Shown here piece after piece: positions 24,160-36,026 of a DNA stretch of 64,000 bases. Each line of letters opens with the position of its first letter. Position 1 is the first letter of the stretch. Source of the stretch: Vespa crabro (Eukaryota > Arthropoda > Insecta > Hymenoptera > Vespidae); NCBI RefSeq assembly GCF_910589235.1, contig NC_060957.1:6112662-6176661 (forward strand). The letters run 5' to 3'. The notes under the pieces were generated by a model, which saw only the letters and a list, made by a program, of their open reading frames with translations, was not told where the DNA came from and searched no databases. Position numbers and translations under genes: made by a program.

Positions 24160-24618
24160 ATCTCTCTTTCTCTCTTTCCCTCTCTTTTTCTCTAACTATA
24201 GAGAACGCTCACTCTTTTAGTACTTAGTCTTGTGGACAGGCAACCATGTCAGTAGCGGCAACGTTCAACCATTCTTTGATAGGCCAAACTCTTCGGGCCT
24301 CTGGAACTCTGGAACTACCCTTTGGAACGTTCACTCTCTCTCTCTCTCTCTCATGCCTTAAGAGTGGGTTCTCATAAATGTACGCATAGGAACGAAGAAA
24401 CGAGAAGGAAGTAAGGAAGGAAGGATGAGGATGGATGGATGGATGGAAGAAGCGTAGTATAGTAGAAGGAAGAGAAGAAGGAGGAGAAAAGAGGAGGAAA
24501 AGGAGGACTGAAGGCATGTCCACATGCGAGAGCCTGGAGGAGAAAAGTCGCGACAGGTCCTTTGATGTCGTTTAAACAGAAAACGTCGCTGCCTGCTGTG
24601 CTCCACGAGGATACGGAA

Positions 24619-24655
24619 CCTTCCTTCCTTCTTTCCTTCCTTCCTTCCTTCCTTC
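24619..24655. repeat. (TTCC)n tetranucleotide repeat
   Basis: Near-perfect TTCC units with one TTTC break; a shorter block follows at about 24670-24685. Confidence 0.9.
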
Positions 24656-24751
24656 TTTTTTTATTTCCTTTCTTCCTTCCTTCCCTACCAACTCATACAT
24701 GTACAGACATACACATATATAAATAAATAAATAAATATACATACATACACG

Positions 24752-24787
<36 letters not shown>

Positions 24788-25360
24788 TCTCGTCGTATTG
24801 GAGAAAAGAATACCGCCAGGAGAGCTACTTCAGACGCAATGCGTCATACAACGAAAGGTCGGCCCTCCTTTAAATCTATTTCTTTCCTTTTTCTCCGTAA
24901 TCCTTATCGTTCTCTCTCATCTCTCGTTTAGTTCTGGTTCGTTTTGTGAGACTACGATGACGTGGAATAACAACAGCAGCGGCAGCAGTAACCGCAAGAG
25001 GACGACGACGATAGCAGTCTCCCAATGTTTACAAATGTCCTGGCTGGCTTCGTTCACTCATTCATTCGTTCGTTCATGCCATAAACACTCTACTTCCTTC
25101 TGTCTGTTACCTATCTCTCTCATTCTCGATAGGCACTGCTCCGCTCTTTCAAACACGATCGTCCCATGGTCTGCGTAGATGCGGAGGACCGCGCGCGCTT
25201 TCCGAGATCTACGAGCCACAAATTCTTCGAGATGAAGGGCTTTATTGCGAGTTTCTGCGTTCGAGGGATGCACGTGCCTGTATTGCTGTCGAGTTTTGCC
25301 TTTCGTGCCGCTCAAGATCTCGCGCATCACGAGATCGTGCTACTCCTTTGGGTATGCGAT

Positions 25361-25363
<3 letters not shown>

Positions 25364-25424
<61 letters not shown>

Positions 25425-25630
25425 AAGAGTGATACAGACAGTTTGGATTTATCTAAGACGATGCTTGTAAATGGATCCTTCTTGAATTTATATGTCTCTC
25501 TCTCTTTATCTCTCTTTATCTTTCTTTATCTCTCTTTCTCCCCTTCTCTCTCTCCCTCTCACTTTCCCCCTTCCTCTCTCTCCCTATTCTCTCTTTCTCT
25601 GTCTCTGTCTGTTTCTCTTTATCTCTCTTA
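25364..25630. repeat. (GA)n then TC-rich tract
   Basis: GA run at 25364-25429, about 65 bp of unique sequence, then a TC-rich tract (25495-25630) with TTTATC, CCCTTC and GTC variants. The opposite polarity lets them pair. Confidence 0.9.
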
Positions 25631-26954
25631 TTTCTTTTTTTTTTGTCCATATTAAATTATAAATATTTGCCAAAGAAAATCGTATTGGTTGAAATTATTT
25701 TTCTTCTTTTTTCTGGAATTTATCGCGAATGAATTGCAGAAAAAGAGAATAATATAAATATTATTGATAATGTTATGTTATATTCGTCGATATCTAAGAA
25801 GTTTGTTACAATAAAACGGAATTATTTATTTTTATGAATGAACTTAATAAATAGATGTAAGTTGTAAAAGATAATTATATAGAGATTCAAGTTAAAATGA
25901 AACTATTGTATTATTATCGAAGGAAACTCGTTTTTCGTAAATATTATTAACGCTACGTACTTTCCTTTCATCGTTTTTCTATGGAGATACCAAAAGAGAA
26001 AGAGAGAGAGAGAGAAAGCGAGAGAGAGAGAGCGACAGCGACTGTAGTAGGGAATGCATTCGCGTTTAATCCAGGCGACGCGATTCTCGCGAAGCTCGCC
26101 AAACGGTGCATATACGACGGCATTCCACGCGATACATCACGTTCTACGATCAAATATCGTTTCCTCCACCTTGAAATATTTAAATCAAACGTATCCAATA
26201 GCTAGGCGAGGAGGAGTCTTATATATTCTCCTCCCCCATCCGCGAAATTGAAAAATAATCCTCGGCTTTGCGATCTATCATGGAACGCAGATCAATTTCA
26301 CGAATCTTTCCTTCTCTTTCTCTTACTCTTTCTCCTTCCTTAGTTCTTTCATTTTCATCGAAGGTAGACGCGTAGGAAGAACATTACCCTTCTCGATCGA
26401 TCGATCGATCAGTTCTCTTTCCCTTCTCGCTTTCAATTAACACTTTCCGATATCCACTTTGTCGTTTGGTATGACAACGGCTTCACGAGCGCGATAAGAT
26501 CGATGCCAAACACGTCATAATGCGTCTTAGATGCTCCGGACGTGTATCAAGAACGACGAAAGAATGAGGAGAAGGTGGTGGATGCTGGTAGAGAACGTCG
26601 AAGACGACGTTCTGGGATACGTCGGATTACGTTTGCATATCATTTCTGTAGGCGCACACGGCAGTCCGTGACGAGCATACTCGCCATTTCCGTTCCTATT
26701 TCCGCTCGCATTTCGAACCATGTTTCGATGAGAAGACAACGTCGTTCGTGTCGATCATCCCTCTTTCTCTTTTTCTTTCTTTCTTCCTCTCTTTGATACT
26801 ATCTCTCTTTCTCATTTCTTAGAGGAAAAAAGATCACCTCGTAAGATATCTTTCTTTTTCTAAAGAAATTATTTCTCGTAGAATTTAATCTTTGAATATT
26901 TTACTTATTAAATTATTTTATTAACAATTTTCAAGAAAAAGAAAAAAAAAATAT

Positions 26955-27250
26955 ATATATATCCCTATTTGTGCACACCTCAAAATAATTTTAAGTTGCA
27001 CAGTTGGAGTGCGCTATAATTCCATGCACTTTGAGCAACCGTCATTTGTATAAAATGAACGATTTTTACTCCAAAAAAATACTGTATATTCTTTAAAGCT
27101 TCGGAAATAATAATCAGTAGATACGAAAACGCATTTCCAATTCTATCATTATAAAAAAAATTCATGAATCATGTAATGCGCAAATTGTTTTAATTAAGCT
27201 CAAAATTGGTTTGGGCTGTCTTATAACCCACAAGGACATACTAGCTATTT
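26955..27250 (-). mobile_element. Possible decayed DNA-transposon fragment
   Basis: Next to a TA run, the minus strand ends in TGAGGTGTGCACAAATAGGG, which resembles the outer end of a Tc1/mariner-type element. Two short open frames precede it on the same strand. No inverted partner and no transposase motif could be found, so this is tentative. Confidence 0.2.
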
Positions 27251-27491
27251 TAATTAAATATTTGAACTAAACGAAAATGATGTATTTAAGTTGAAAGAAT
27301 TTATATTCTAGGTTTTAATAGAGAAAGAGAGAGAGAGAAAGAGAGAGAGAAAAAGAGACAGAAAGAGAGAGAGAAAGTTATATAAAGAATTATAAAAAAA
27401 ATTGTAATAGGAACAGGTTGAAAATGTCGTGCGCAGTGGTCGACACATTGAAGCAACTTAATATCGTCGTCGTCACAAGGAGGGGGAGAGA

Positions 27492-27536
<45 letters not shown>

Positions 27537-28149
27537 GGTTGCCTGTGGCCGTCATTACCGGAACCAATTTCCTCCAACGCAGGCCACATCCCGAGTGTCC
27601 TCGGCAGGGATTCGCTATGGTACTTCAACTTCTCGGCTGGAAAGACATTCCACACGAGAGGACTACGACAAAATCTACGACGCATAGTAGTGGGGAAAGA
27701 GAGTGAGAGAGTGAAAGAGAGAGAGAGGGAGAGAGAGAAGTCGAGTTTGAAAGAATGCTCGATTTCATATGAATGCATTTCATGCAAATGCTCTACGACG
27801 TCGGTAACAGGATAAAGATCGCTCGACGAATGAGAGAAGAGGGAAAAAAAGAGAGGGGAAGGGGTGGACGAACTTAAGAGAACATAAACTGAAAAATGAA
27901 AGAAAGAAAGAAAGAAAGAAAGGAAGTAAAAAAGAAAGAGAGAGGGTGAGGCCGGCACGCCGATGCGAAGATAATTGGGCGGAATACTTTCGGCTTCGTT
28001 TATGTATTACCCCCATACATATACATAGACATTCCATGGGAGGAATTATGTGTATTATGCACATTATGATAAAAAAGAAAAAAGAAAAATAAATGAAAGA
28101 AAAAGGATATACGTATGGACTTTACGAGATGAAACGAATTGCGCTATTA

Positions 28150-28152
<3 letters not shown>

Positions 28153-28191
<39 letters not shown>
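28153..28191. repeat. (TA)n microsatellite
   Basis: About 19 perfect TA units, followed directly by AGGGTGTACTAAAAATTA, which resembles some transposon ends although no partner was found. Confidence 0.9.
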
Positions 28192-28195
<4 letters not shown>

Positions 28196-28777
28196 GTACT
28201 AAAAATTATTTAATTTGCATCTTAAATATATTTAAAATCGTAAAATAATTAAAGAGACATTTATTTAACTAATCTTCAGAAGTATAAACATTTTAATTCT
28301 TCCTTTTCTTTTGTTTCTTTTTTTTCCATAAATCCATAAATTCTCATAGATTTCATATAAAATATTTTTAAAGTGATTATAACCATTCTATCGTCTAGTA
28401 TGTTCTGAAAAGAGAGAGCGAGAGGGAAAAAAGAAAAGAGATGGAGAAAAAGTACCGGTAAATTTAAAGAATGGAACGACATTTAGAGGCGCTCTCTCTA
28501 TCTCTTTTTCTCTCTCTCTTTCTCTTTCTCTCTATGAACTACTCGCAAACCTCGAAGAGAGGCCGTCCTCTCTTGGTGCTGCCGGCCATTGTTTGCCCTA
28601 TGATCGCCCATTAACCGTGCACGGAACCATTTCTCGAATGACGAATCGAGTCCCGGCTTGTCGCCGGCCTTTGGCCACGTTTACGTAACGCTTTTGCAAG
28701 GTACCAGCCGCGTAATATCATATCCCAGCGGATATTATGATGTCTGTCTCCCGAGAGTGGTTACCTACCCTTTCTCT

Positions 28778-28824
<47 letters not shown>

Positions 28825-29470
28825 ACTCTCTTTCTCTCATCCTTTCTCCGGAACCAGACCCAGCGGCATAATTCAAATCAAGTTTGCCTATTGCATTTAC
28901 CCGACATCGTCGACGCGCACGATAACGTGGCGTTTGGCTTGATGCCAATATCTCCATCTCTCTCTTTCCCTATATCTTCCTATTTTAGTACACATTTCCT
29001 CTTACTTTCTCTCTCATTGCAAGTCTGCTGAATTTGACGGGAGATCGATTTTCTTCGTATAATCTTTATTTCTCTTTCTGTTCAAATAAACGATCCGAGG
29101 AAGATAAAATATAAAATAAATTTGAATTGTTTGTAGTAAATAGCAATTAGTAGTAGGTCAGAGTTCTTTCTCTCTCTCTCTTTCTCTTTCTAGTAAGCAG
29201 TACGATCAAATCGATCATTAATCCATGATGCGCTTAACGCCACAGCGCAGCTATATTTCCGGTAACCGGCTTAAGAGAGAGCCATCTCGCGATATGATAC
29301 ACACATACGCATATGCACATTTATGCCCTTGAACAGATGCATCGCTTGTTCCTGTGCTTTATATAAATGCGTGTGTGCATGAGCTTACTGGACGTCACTT
29401 TCCACATCAGTGATAGTACGCCACCGTCGAAGCCGTAGGATATACAGAATATAATCGCCATTTGCTTTGA

Positions 29471-29473
<3 letters not shown>

Positions 29474-29520
<47 letters not shown>
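29474..29520. repeat. (TC)n microsatellite
   Basis: Perfect run of about 22 TC units ending in TTTC. Confidence 0.95.
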
Positions 29521-29521
<1 letters not shown>

Positions 29522-29969
29522 GACACTCTCTGTGTTTCATCTGAAAGCTGCTCATTAATTTATAGATTATATGCATTTCTATAACTTCATACAACTCGTA
29601 TAGTTTCATTTGTTTCATAGATTAATTCGTAATGTTTATCATAGTTCATCGTTCAATCTGTAAAATATATTTCTCAATAAATACTGTTTATTATTGTCAC
29701 CAATACAATCTCCTTTTCTGTGTTTTGATTTTTATTTATTATAGTACTCGACACAATTGCCTCTGGGTCGAATAGACAAATAAAAACTGAACAAATGAAA
29801 TTATTAAAAAATATAATACAAATCGACAATAAATAATTGTACAGGTTTGAAGAAACTATCGCCACTTATAAGGTCCCTGAGAAAACGACATTGATGATCT
29901 GGAATAGCAAGGAGATAAACTTCCGCGTATTCGAACGCAAAATAAATAGTCGTCATTGTTGTAAGCAAA

Positions 29970-30060
29970 TAGTAGTCGTTGTCGTTGTCGTCGTCATCAT
30001 CGTCGTCGTCGCCGTCGTCTTCATCGTCTTCATCGTAGTCGTTGACGTTGTCGTCGCTTG
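29970..30060. repeat. GTC-rich triplet repeat
   Basis: Imperfect GTC/GTT/ATC triplets over about 90 bp. Read in frame this gives a Val/Ile/Phe run; no gene support. Confidence 0.8.
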
Positions 30061-30596
30061 AGAAGAGTGCGTTTACGAGCAGGCGAGCGAACAGGCCCGA
30101 CTAGACTCTCTCCCGTAAAGCTCGCTGGGGCGCGATGCGTCGACTCACTGTAAATAAAGTCTCGCCCGCTCGGTTTGTTTGAAACATTGAGCAAACGTCG
30201 CTTGTTTAACCGGGTGGAGGAGGAGCCTGCTAGACGGTGATGCTCGCACGGCACGCTTAAAAGAGGCAGACCTCGAAACCACCAACGTTGTTCCTCTCTC
30301 TCTTTCTCTCTCTTTCTCTCTTCATCTCTCTTTTTCGCTCTATTTCTTTCTCTTTCTCTGTTTTTCTCGCTTTTTGTTTTTAGCCACCCCTCGACGAAGC
30401 GAAAACCCCTATCGTCCACCCTCTCTCTCTCTCTCTCTCTCTTCCCCCTTTTCTTCTTCCTTTTGTTTTTCTTTCCCAACCCCTTGCAACTCACTCCTCT
30501 CCTTTTGCTCGTTTTCTTTTATCGGTGAAAACCAAAGTCGCTGGGAATCGTCCCGATTCCACTTGTTCCACTCCTTGTTACTTTGCTCTCTCTCTT

Positions 30597-30628
<32 letters not shown>

Positions 30629-30686
30629 ACCTTCTTTTTCTCTCTTTCTTTCTCTGTTTAGTAAAAGCGTGGAAGAGTGCGTTCTT

Positions 30687-30826
30687 CCGTTCGTCCGTTC
30701 ATTCGTTCGTTCATTCGTTCATTCGTTCGTTCATTCGCTCGTTCGTTCGTTCGTTGGTTCGTTCGTTCGTTCGTTCGTTCGTTCGTTCGTTCGTTCGTTC
30801 GTTCGTTCGTTGGTTCGTTCGTTCGT
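30687..30826. repeat. (CGTT)n tetranucleotide repeat, about 35 units
   Basis: About 140 bp of CGTT with CATT, GGTT and CGCT variants that cluster towards the left half. It reads as Phe-Val-Arg-Ser in all plus frames, which explains the long spurious frames there. Confidence 0.95.
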
Positions 30827-32260
30827 ATCTCCTAACTTGAGAGAACTCGAAATGAGAAGCTCGAACGCGCGGAAATGCTCGCATCAGATCTCGACTTTCC
30901 TATCTTTTGAAACGCCGTCGTTGATATACTTTATAAACACTACTGCAAGTTTTATCTTTTTCTCCTCTCCTTTTTGTTTTTTTCCTATGTACGTTTCTAT
31001 GGTCTTTCAGGAACATTGCGCAAGGATTTCATTCGCTTTCAACGCTCGTAATTTTCATCGCCAGTAGCAGAGTAGACGGCGCTTCTCGATTTTCTGCGTA
31101 TCTCTATGATTGTTGGCTTTTGATTAGAATATTTTTCTATACATACATATGTATATACATATAATACATACGTACATATAAACATATATATATATATGTA
31201 TGTATGTATGTGCGTTTTTCTTCTTCCATTTTTGAATATCGAAACTAGTTAATATCTGCGATAATAAAACTTTGTTTCTTTTAGTTGAGATCTTTTACTT
31301 TTATCTTTTTCTTTTTTTTCTTTCCGTTCTTTCTTTCTTTCTTTTTTTTTTTTTTTAAAGAATAAAATCCAAAACAGAAACATCCTGGTTAGTTTTTCCT
31401 CGAACGATAGAGTCCATTTTATTCTTGGACCGGACCGGACCGAACCTGGCGATTGCGATCTTCGTTCTCTCGTGTGGCGAACACGAGTTTGCCAAAGTAC
31501 GAGCTCGACTTTACCGTGCTTTTTCATCGCGTAAACAAACTCTCCCGACTACTTCAACGAGAGGCAGATGTTTGCTCGCTGAGCGATAAAAGATTTTTAG
31601 ACGACTCAAACATTTTCGAGCTCGAAGATAGCGCGCTTGCTTGTTCGCTCGCATTTTGGACTGGGATCGTCGAGGTACCTATCTTCTTCCCTTAAGAAAG
31701 AGCGAGTTTCAGCCTTGATTTAAACCGAGCAAATACGGTTTAGTCACGTTTGTATCTTCCTAACCCGTTCGTGTCTCTCTTGAGATAAGTTTGAACGAGT
31801 TTCAAACGATGGAATGGGAATGTCCTGTGTTTTTGGATTTTCGAAAACGTTCTGTAATGAATTTGATAGATCTAAACGAATAATTATAAGGTATATGATT
31901 AAAACTATGTGATATTTTTTAGACAGAAAGAACATTGATATCGATTTATAATCGACTTATAACGTTAGGTAGAAAATATGATAGAATTTTTTCTTATTTT
32001 TGATCATTTTCTTTTCTGCAATAGTATTGTATGAAAAAAATTGTATGAAAATATTTAAAACATTCGTAATTGTATTCGCATGCCAAAGAAATCTCTCTCT
32101 TTCTCACTCTCTCTGTCTCTTTTTCTCTCTCATTCTCTCTTTTTCAAGATTAAATTAAAATACATTAAAATAATATACATTTAATTCGATTTATTAATAT
32201 TATTATTCAACAACGAAACATGATTAAAGATAATTTTATCTCTTCAAAATATGCTGATAT

Positions 32261-32423
32261 ATGAGAAGAAAAATGTGGAGACAAAAAGAACTTTCTGATA
32301 ACGATGACATTATATACAGAATGTTTATCGAACGGTTATCTCGATCGTCCTCTGAAAGTACACTACAGAATCATCGTTTTGAATATGTGCACATGACGCC
32401 ACAAAATGGACAAAGTTCAGAGG
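32261..32423 (+). CDS. Weak candidate exon ending at GTATGT donor
   Basis: Plus-strand frame starting at ATG 32261 (poor context, T at -3) with 54 non-repetitive codons, acidic to mixed, reaching AGAGG|GTATGT at 32423/32424. The frame would stay open for 31 more codons without splicing. No acceptor in matching phase was found within the next kilobase. I do not recognise the peptide; chance is a fair explanation. Confidence 0.2.
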
Positions 32424-32948
32424 GTATGTTCCTCCCCGTTTTACGTCGATGTCGCGCGATTTACGAATCGCCAGCTATCGAATTACTTTTAATAAACGTA
32501 GTTTATGGAAACGCTTAGCGCGCGCATCGATAAAACGCATCAAACGTGCTACGGAAATGAATGTCCCAATATCTCGCGCGCTTCGCTCGATGCACACATG
32601 TAATAAGCTTAATTCTCTTACGCGCACGAACGATTAAGCGTGTTCGATTATTTTCAACGTATCGGGAACCGCATCATCGTTGAATGGTACGTGGCTGGTA
32701 ATGCTTCGAATATATATTGAAAAATCGAAATGTTCCCGAGCGTTCGAGTGTTTGTCACTTGGTATTTAATTTGCTTATCTCTAACCATTTTTTCCCCTCC
32801 CTTGAAAATCGATAATCTTATTTTATTATTGGAACGAAATTAATGAACGATCTTGTACGTGCATTTGAATTAATTATTTTCTTATTTCTTTTTTCTTTCT
32901 TTTTCTCTTTCTCTTATAAATTCGACAAAATACTTGAAATTGTGTGAT

Positions 32949-33046
32949 TGATGAAAAATCCCGATGAAAAATCCCGATGAAAAATCCTGATGAAAAATCG
33001 ATGAAAAATCCCGATGAAAAATCGATGAAAAATCCCGATGAAAAAT
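32949..33046. repeat. Tandem repeat of GATGAAAAATCCC and shorter unit
   Basis: About eight copies of GATGAAAAATC, most separated by CC (14-bp period) and some joined directly (10-bp period, overlapping ends). One copy has CCT for CCC. Confidence 0.9.
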
Positions 33047-33156
33047 TCTTTATGATTCTATTCGCGATATCGATTGAATTATACTATCAAACTGAATCGA
33101 AGAGACGAGAAAAATAGATTTAAAGATCGTAGAAAAAAGGAGGTAAATTCCAAAAC

Positions 33157-33327
33157 ATGATATCGCTCCTTCCTTCCATTTTGCCATCAAAGTCCGAGTG
33201 GGAACAAAAAGCTAAACAGGATTGGGTGAGCGAACGTGCTACATATAAGTCACGGGAGAACGCTTTCAGCCGCAAGAAGTACTTCGAAGAAGTCGCACGT
33301 GCTGCTCGAAGGAACGTCGGTCGTTAG
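33157..33327 (+). CDS. Candidate small ORF, 56 residues, unknown
   Basis: ATG at 33157 in the context CAAAACATG, which fits the insect start consensus (C/A)AA(A/C)ATG, and TAG at 33325-33327. After a hydrophobic start (MISLLPSIL) the peptide becomes highly charged and probably helical: KSEWEQKAKQDW, then FSRKKYFEEVARAARRNVGR at the end. Codon third positions are GC-richer than the flanks, as expected for coding sequence. An in-frame TAG lies about 30 bases upstream, and AATAAA occurs at 33501-33506. It could instead be the last exon of a plus-strand gene, with a mediocre acceptor CCATCAAAG just before TCC GAG TGG. The antisense 76-codon frame looks like its shadow. No family recognised. Confidence 0.4.
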   Translation: MISLLPSILPSKSEWEQKAKQDWVSERATYKSRENAFSRKKYFEEVARAARRNVGR

Positions 33328-34215
33328 GATCGATGAGAGAGAGAAAGAGAGAATCAGCATTGTCATCGGAACGGGTTGAAGCAGTCTCGATAAGATTTTT
33401 GGAGGCCTTTTCCATCGAATCATTCTAGAAGGCTTTATTTGTCGTGAAAGAGAAATAAGTTCACATATTTTTATAAACAAGGTGTCTCATAATATATAAA
33501 AATAAATATAGAAATTAAAAATGATCCTAAAGTGATATTTTAAAAATAATCGTTACATGCATAAAATAGACACAATGATCTGACATAGTATCACACATAA
33601 CATATTATTAATAAATAAATTACATAAAAATGAATCTCCATTTCGAGAAAAAGAACAAAGAAATGATTAAACCACAAGACTAATGGAGGACTAATAGAAA
33701 AAAGAATAAAGAGAAAAAAAAATAAAAAGGACTAATGAAGAGAGAAAAAAAAAGATTAAATAATGTTAAATTAATTATTAGGATACTTCTCACATGTGAA
33801 ATATCCAATACACATCGCACACATTATTATTATACAAGTAAATATATTTTTCGCAACAAGTATGTGTTAAAAGGTATTCGTGACATGATATTACACGAAG
33901 AGAAGAAAAACTATGGGTTCGCATTTACTGGCTCATCCATCCTATTCTATGGAGACCTTTCTCCCTCGCGAACACGACGTTCCACAGGCTGGGTTATAAA
34001 AACGTTATTGTTTGGCACGCACTATGCGTGCTGATTCTCGCAAGCTTGACTAGGAAGAGAGACTCGAGTTAGCCTCGGGCATCGAGGGATCGCGTACGCC
34101 AACGGGTATCTTTCGTTGAAAACGTGACGTATTCCTTCTGTGTTTTATACGACAGTAGACCGAAACGTTCCGATGCTTTCCTCTTTCTCCTCCTTCTACT
34201 TCTTCACTATCCTCA

Positions 34216-34254
<39 letters not shown>

Positions 34255-34428
34255 ATATTTGTGCTTTTCACGAACAACGATCGATATCATCTCCCTTTTC
34301 TCGTCTCGTTCACACGATTTCGATGGCTGCTGCTGACTACTAGTAGTCCTCCTTTTCTTCCAAGAGATCCAAGAGATCACGATCGTTCTGAGAATGTGAG
34401 TATTCTTTCCTTTTTTATTTTCTTCCCC

Positions 34429-34466
<38 letters not shown>

Positions 34467-35699
34467 TTCTTTCTTCTTTTCTTATAGTCGACGAGCATGA
34501 GAGACGATATGAGAAACCCTGGAGCAAACGTCGATCTTGGAATTTTGAACAAACTGGATTATTCGAATGTACATATCTTTTCTTTTCTTTTTCTTTTTTT
34601 CTTTTTTTTTCTTTTCGATTTTCCTTTTTTGAATTATAGAACGATTGATGATAAAAATTATCTATAAAAAATTACAAATAAAAATTATCTGTTAAAAGAT
34701 TGTATGTAATAATATGATTCGTTATGAATTCGTAAATGAATTCGCACAAGATCGTTCAAAGGTCATATGTTTTTTCTTAGTAAATTAATAAAGATATTCG
34801 AAGGAAAAAATAATCGATATGTTTTCTCGAAATACTGTCGTTGAACATTTCAACAAAAAGACAACTATAAAGGGATCAGACACCGAAAAGGGAGATCCAT
34901 CCATTGGACGGATTTTCTTAGATACATCAAACGTGCGCATTATCCCTAAGAGGAGACAAAAAAGGAAGAGGAATTGACATTTCGTCTGCAAGATGTCTTA
35001 ACTCGCGTACTGGCGCCTCAAACATACATACATATACACTTACACACATAAAGACGCACAACATTCTCGAAGCACGACGACGTTGCTTAACGGCTCGGAA
35101 AGCGAAAGACCATTACGGGGAATCACACGCTCGATGACACTCTTCTACTTAGGAAACCATATTAGGCCGAGCTGGCGAGTGCTTAAATCACTGCGCGCGG
35201 TTCCGAGGTGAAGGGTCGATGTGGATTTATGTGCGGTTAGCGCGGCTACAGTATACACTGTTAAAGGGAAACGTGGCTTGCACTTTATCTCTTTCTCTCT
35301 TTCTCTTTCTCTTTCTCTTTCTCTTTCTCTCTCTCTCTCCTCCTCTCTATTTCATATTTCAAAGTTGAAGATCGAACAAGATCGATTTCATTTTAAACTA
35401 ATCTAAATTATCGTATTAATCAATTACTTTTTATTTAAATAGTATAGATTTGTTATAAATTAATACAACGTAACATTTTTCTCTATTATAAGAATAATCT
35501 GCAAAAAAAAAAGAAAAAATAATTCTGTAAAAAAGGAAAAGAAAAAAGAAAGAATAATATTGTACAAAAAGAGATTGTGAAGAATATATCCACTTTGTAT
35601 ACCAGGATTGAGAGCTTAACAAACCCATGAGATGACAGGATTCGAATGTTTGATCAGCAGACGCATAGGAAATCCAAGCAAAACGTGGCATATGCTACG

Positions 35700-35733
<34 letters not shown>

Positions 35734-36026
35734 GTTAGTCCCTAACAGGTCTACATTTTCCTTTGGAGTCCCTTCGCACTCGGAATAGTTCGATTGTTGT
35801 CGTCACGTTTGTCGTCGAGCCAAGCTCTCGGCTGGTAGCAGCATGTAAACGCGTAACGCGTGACACACCGAGGGTCACGGCTGTCGAGTGGATCGTTTGG
35901 AAAGGCGAACACCGCACTGCACCGCACCGCACCGCACTGCACCCCATCGTAGCCTACTGTAACGTACCATATCGCACCGCTAGAGAGAATCGCTGGTCCA
36001 GGCGTTTATGAAACGTGCCGATAGGG
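33328..36026. other. Non-coding region
   Basis: No secure gene. AATAAA at 33501 could serve the small ORF. A TATAAAAA box sits at about 33996-34003, followed by a 17-bp hairpin. TC tracts lie at 34217-34252, 34430-34465, 35290-35345 (TTTCTC units) and 35703-35731. T-rich runs occur near 34580, and a GC-rich island at 35745-35990 ends in a CACCG repeat. Confidence 0.5.
35911..35945. repeat. (CACCG)n pentanucleotide repeat
   Basis: About six units of CACCG/CACTG in order, within a GC-rich island. It is unlike the other simple repeats of the window, which lack C+G-rich units. Confidence 0.85.

Larger units (their letters stand above)
20061..27930. other. Non-coding region upstream of minus-strand gene
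   Basis: No supported gene. It contains CTAT/CTAC repeats at 20094-20140, T-rich runs near 20350-20440, 20815 and 21060, GA at 21443-21481 and 22117-22168, a TA-rich block at 22500-22735, a GA/GATA block at 23536-23720, CA at 23959-23981, TC at 24127-24193, (TTCC)n at 24619-24655, TA at 24759-24784, GA then TC at 25364-25630, GA at 26002-26036, 27316-27377, 27480-27533 and 27696-27742, and (AAAG)n at 27897-27928. GC-richer islands at 22180-22460 and 25140-25340 may be regulatory. Confidence 0.5.
27931..33156. other. Non-coding region
   Basis: No secure gene. It holds TA at 28153-28191, TC at 28494-28535 and 28780-28836, TC at 29474-29520, a GTC-rich triplet patch at 29970-30060, TC-rich stretches at 30293-30442 and 30585-30660, (CGTT)n at 30687-30826, TATG at 31141-31213, T-rich at 31318-31360, TC at 32095-32145 and the 14/10-bp tandem repeat at 32949-33046. 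The 28550-28760 island is GC-richer and unique. A plus-strand frame at 31453-31695 (80 codons) is not repetitive but unsupported. Confidence 0.5.

Noticed and set aside
33250..33480. 76-codon minus-strand frame
   Set aside because: It is antisense to the better-supported 33157-33327 frame and has weaker codon character.
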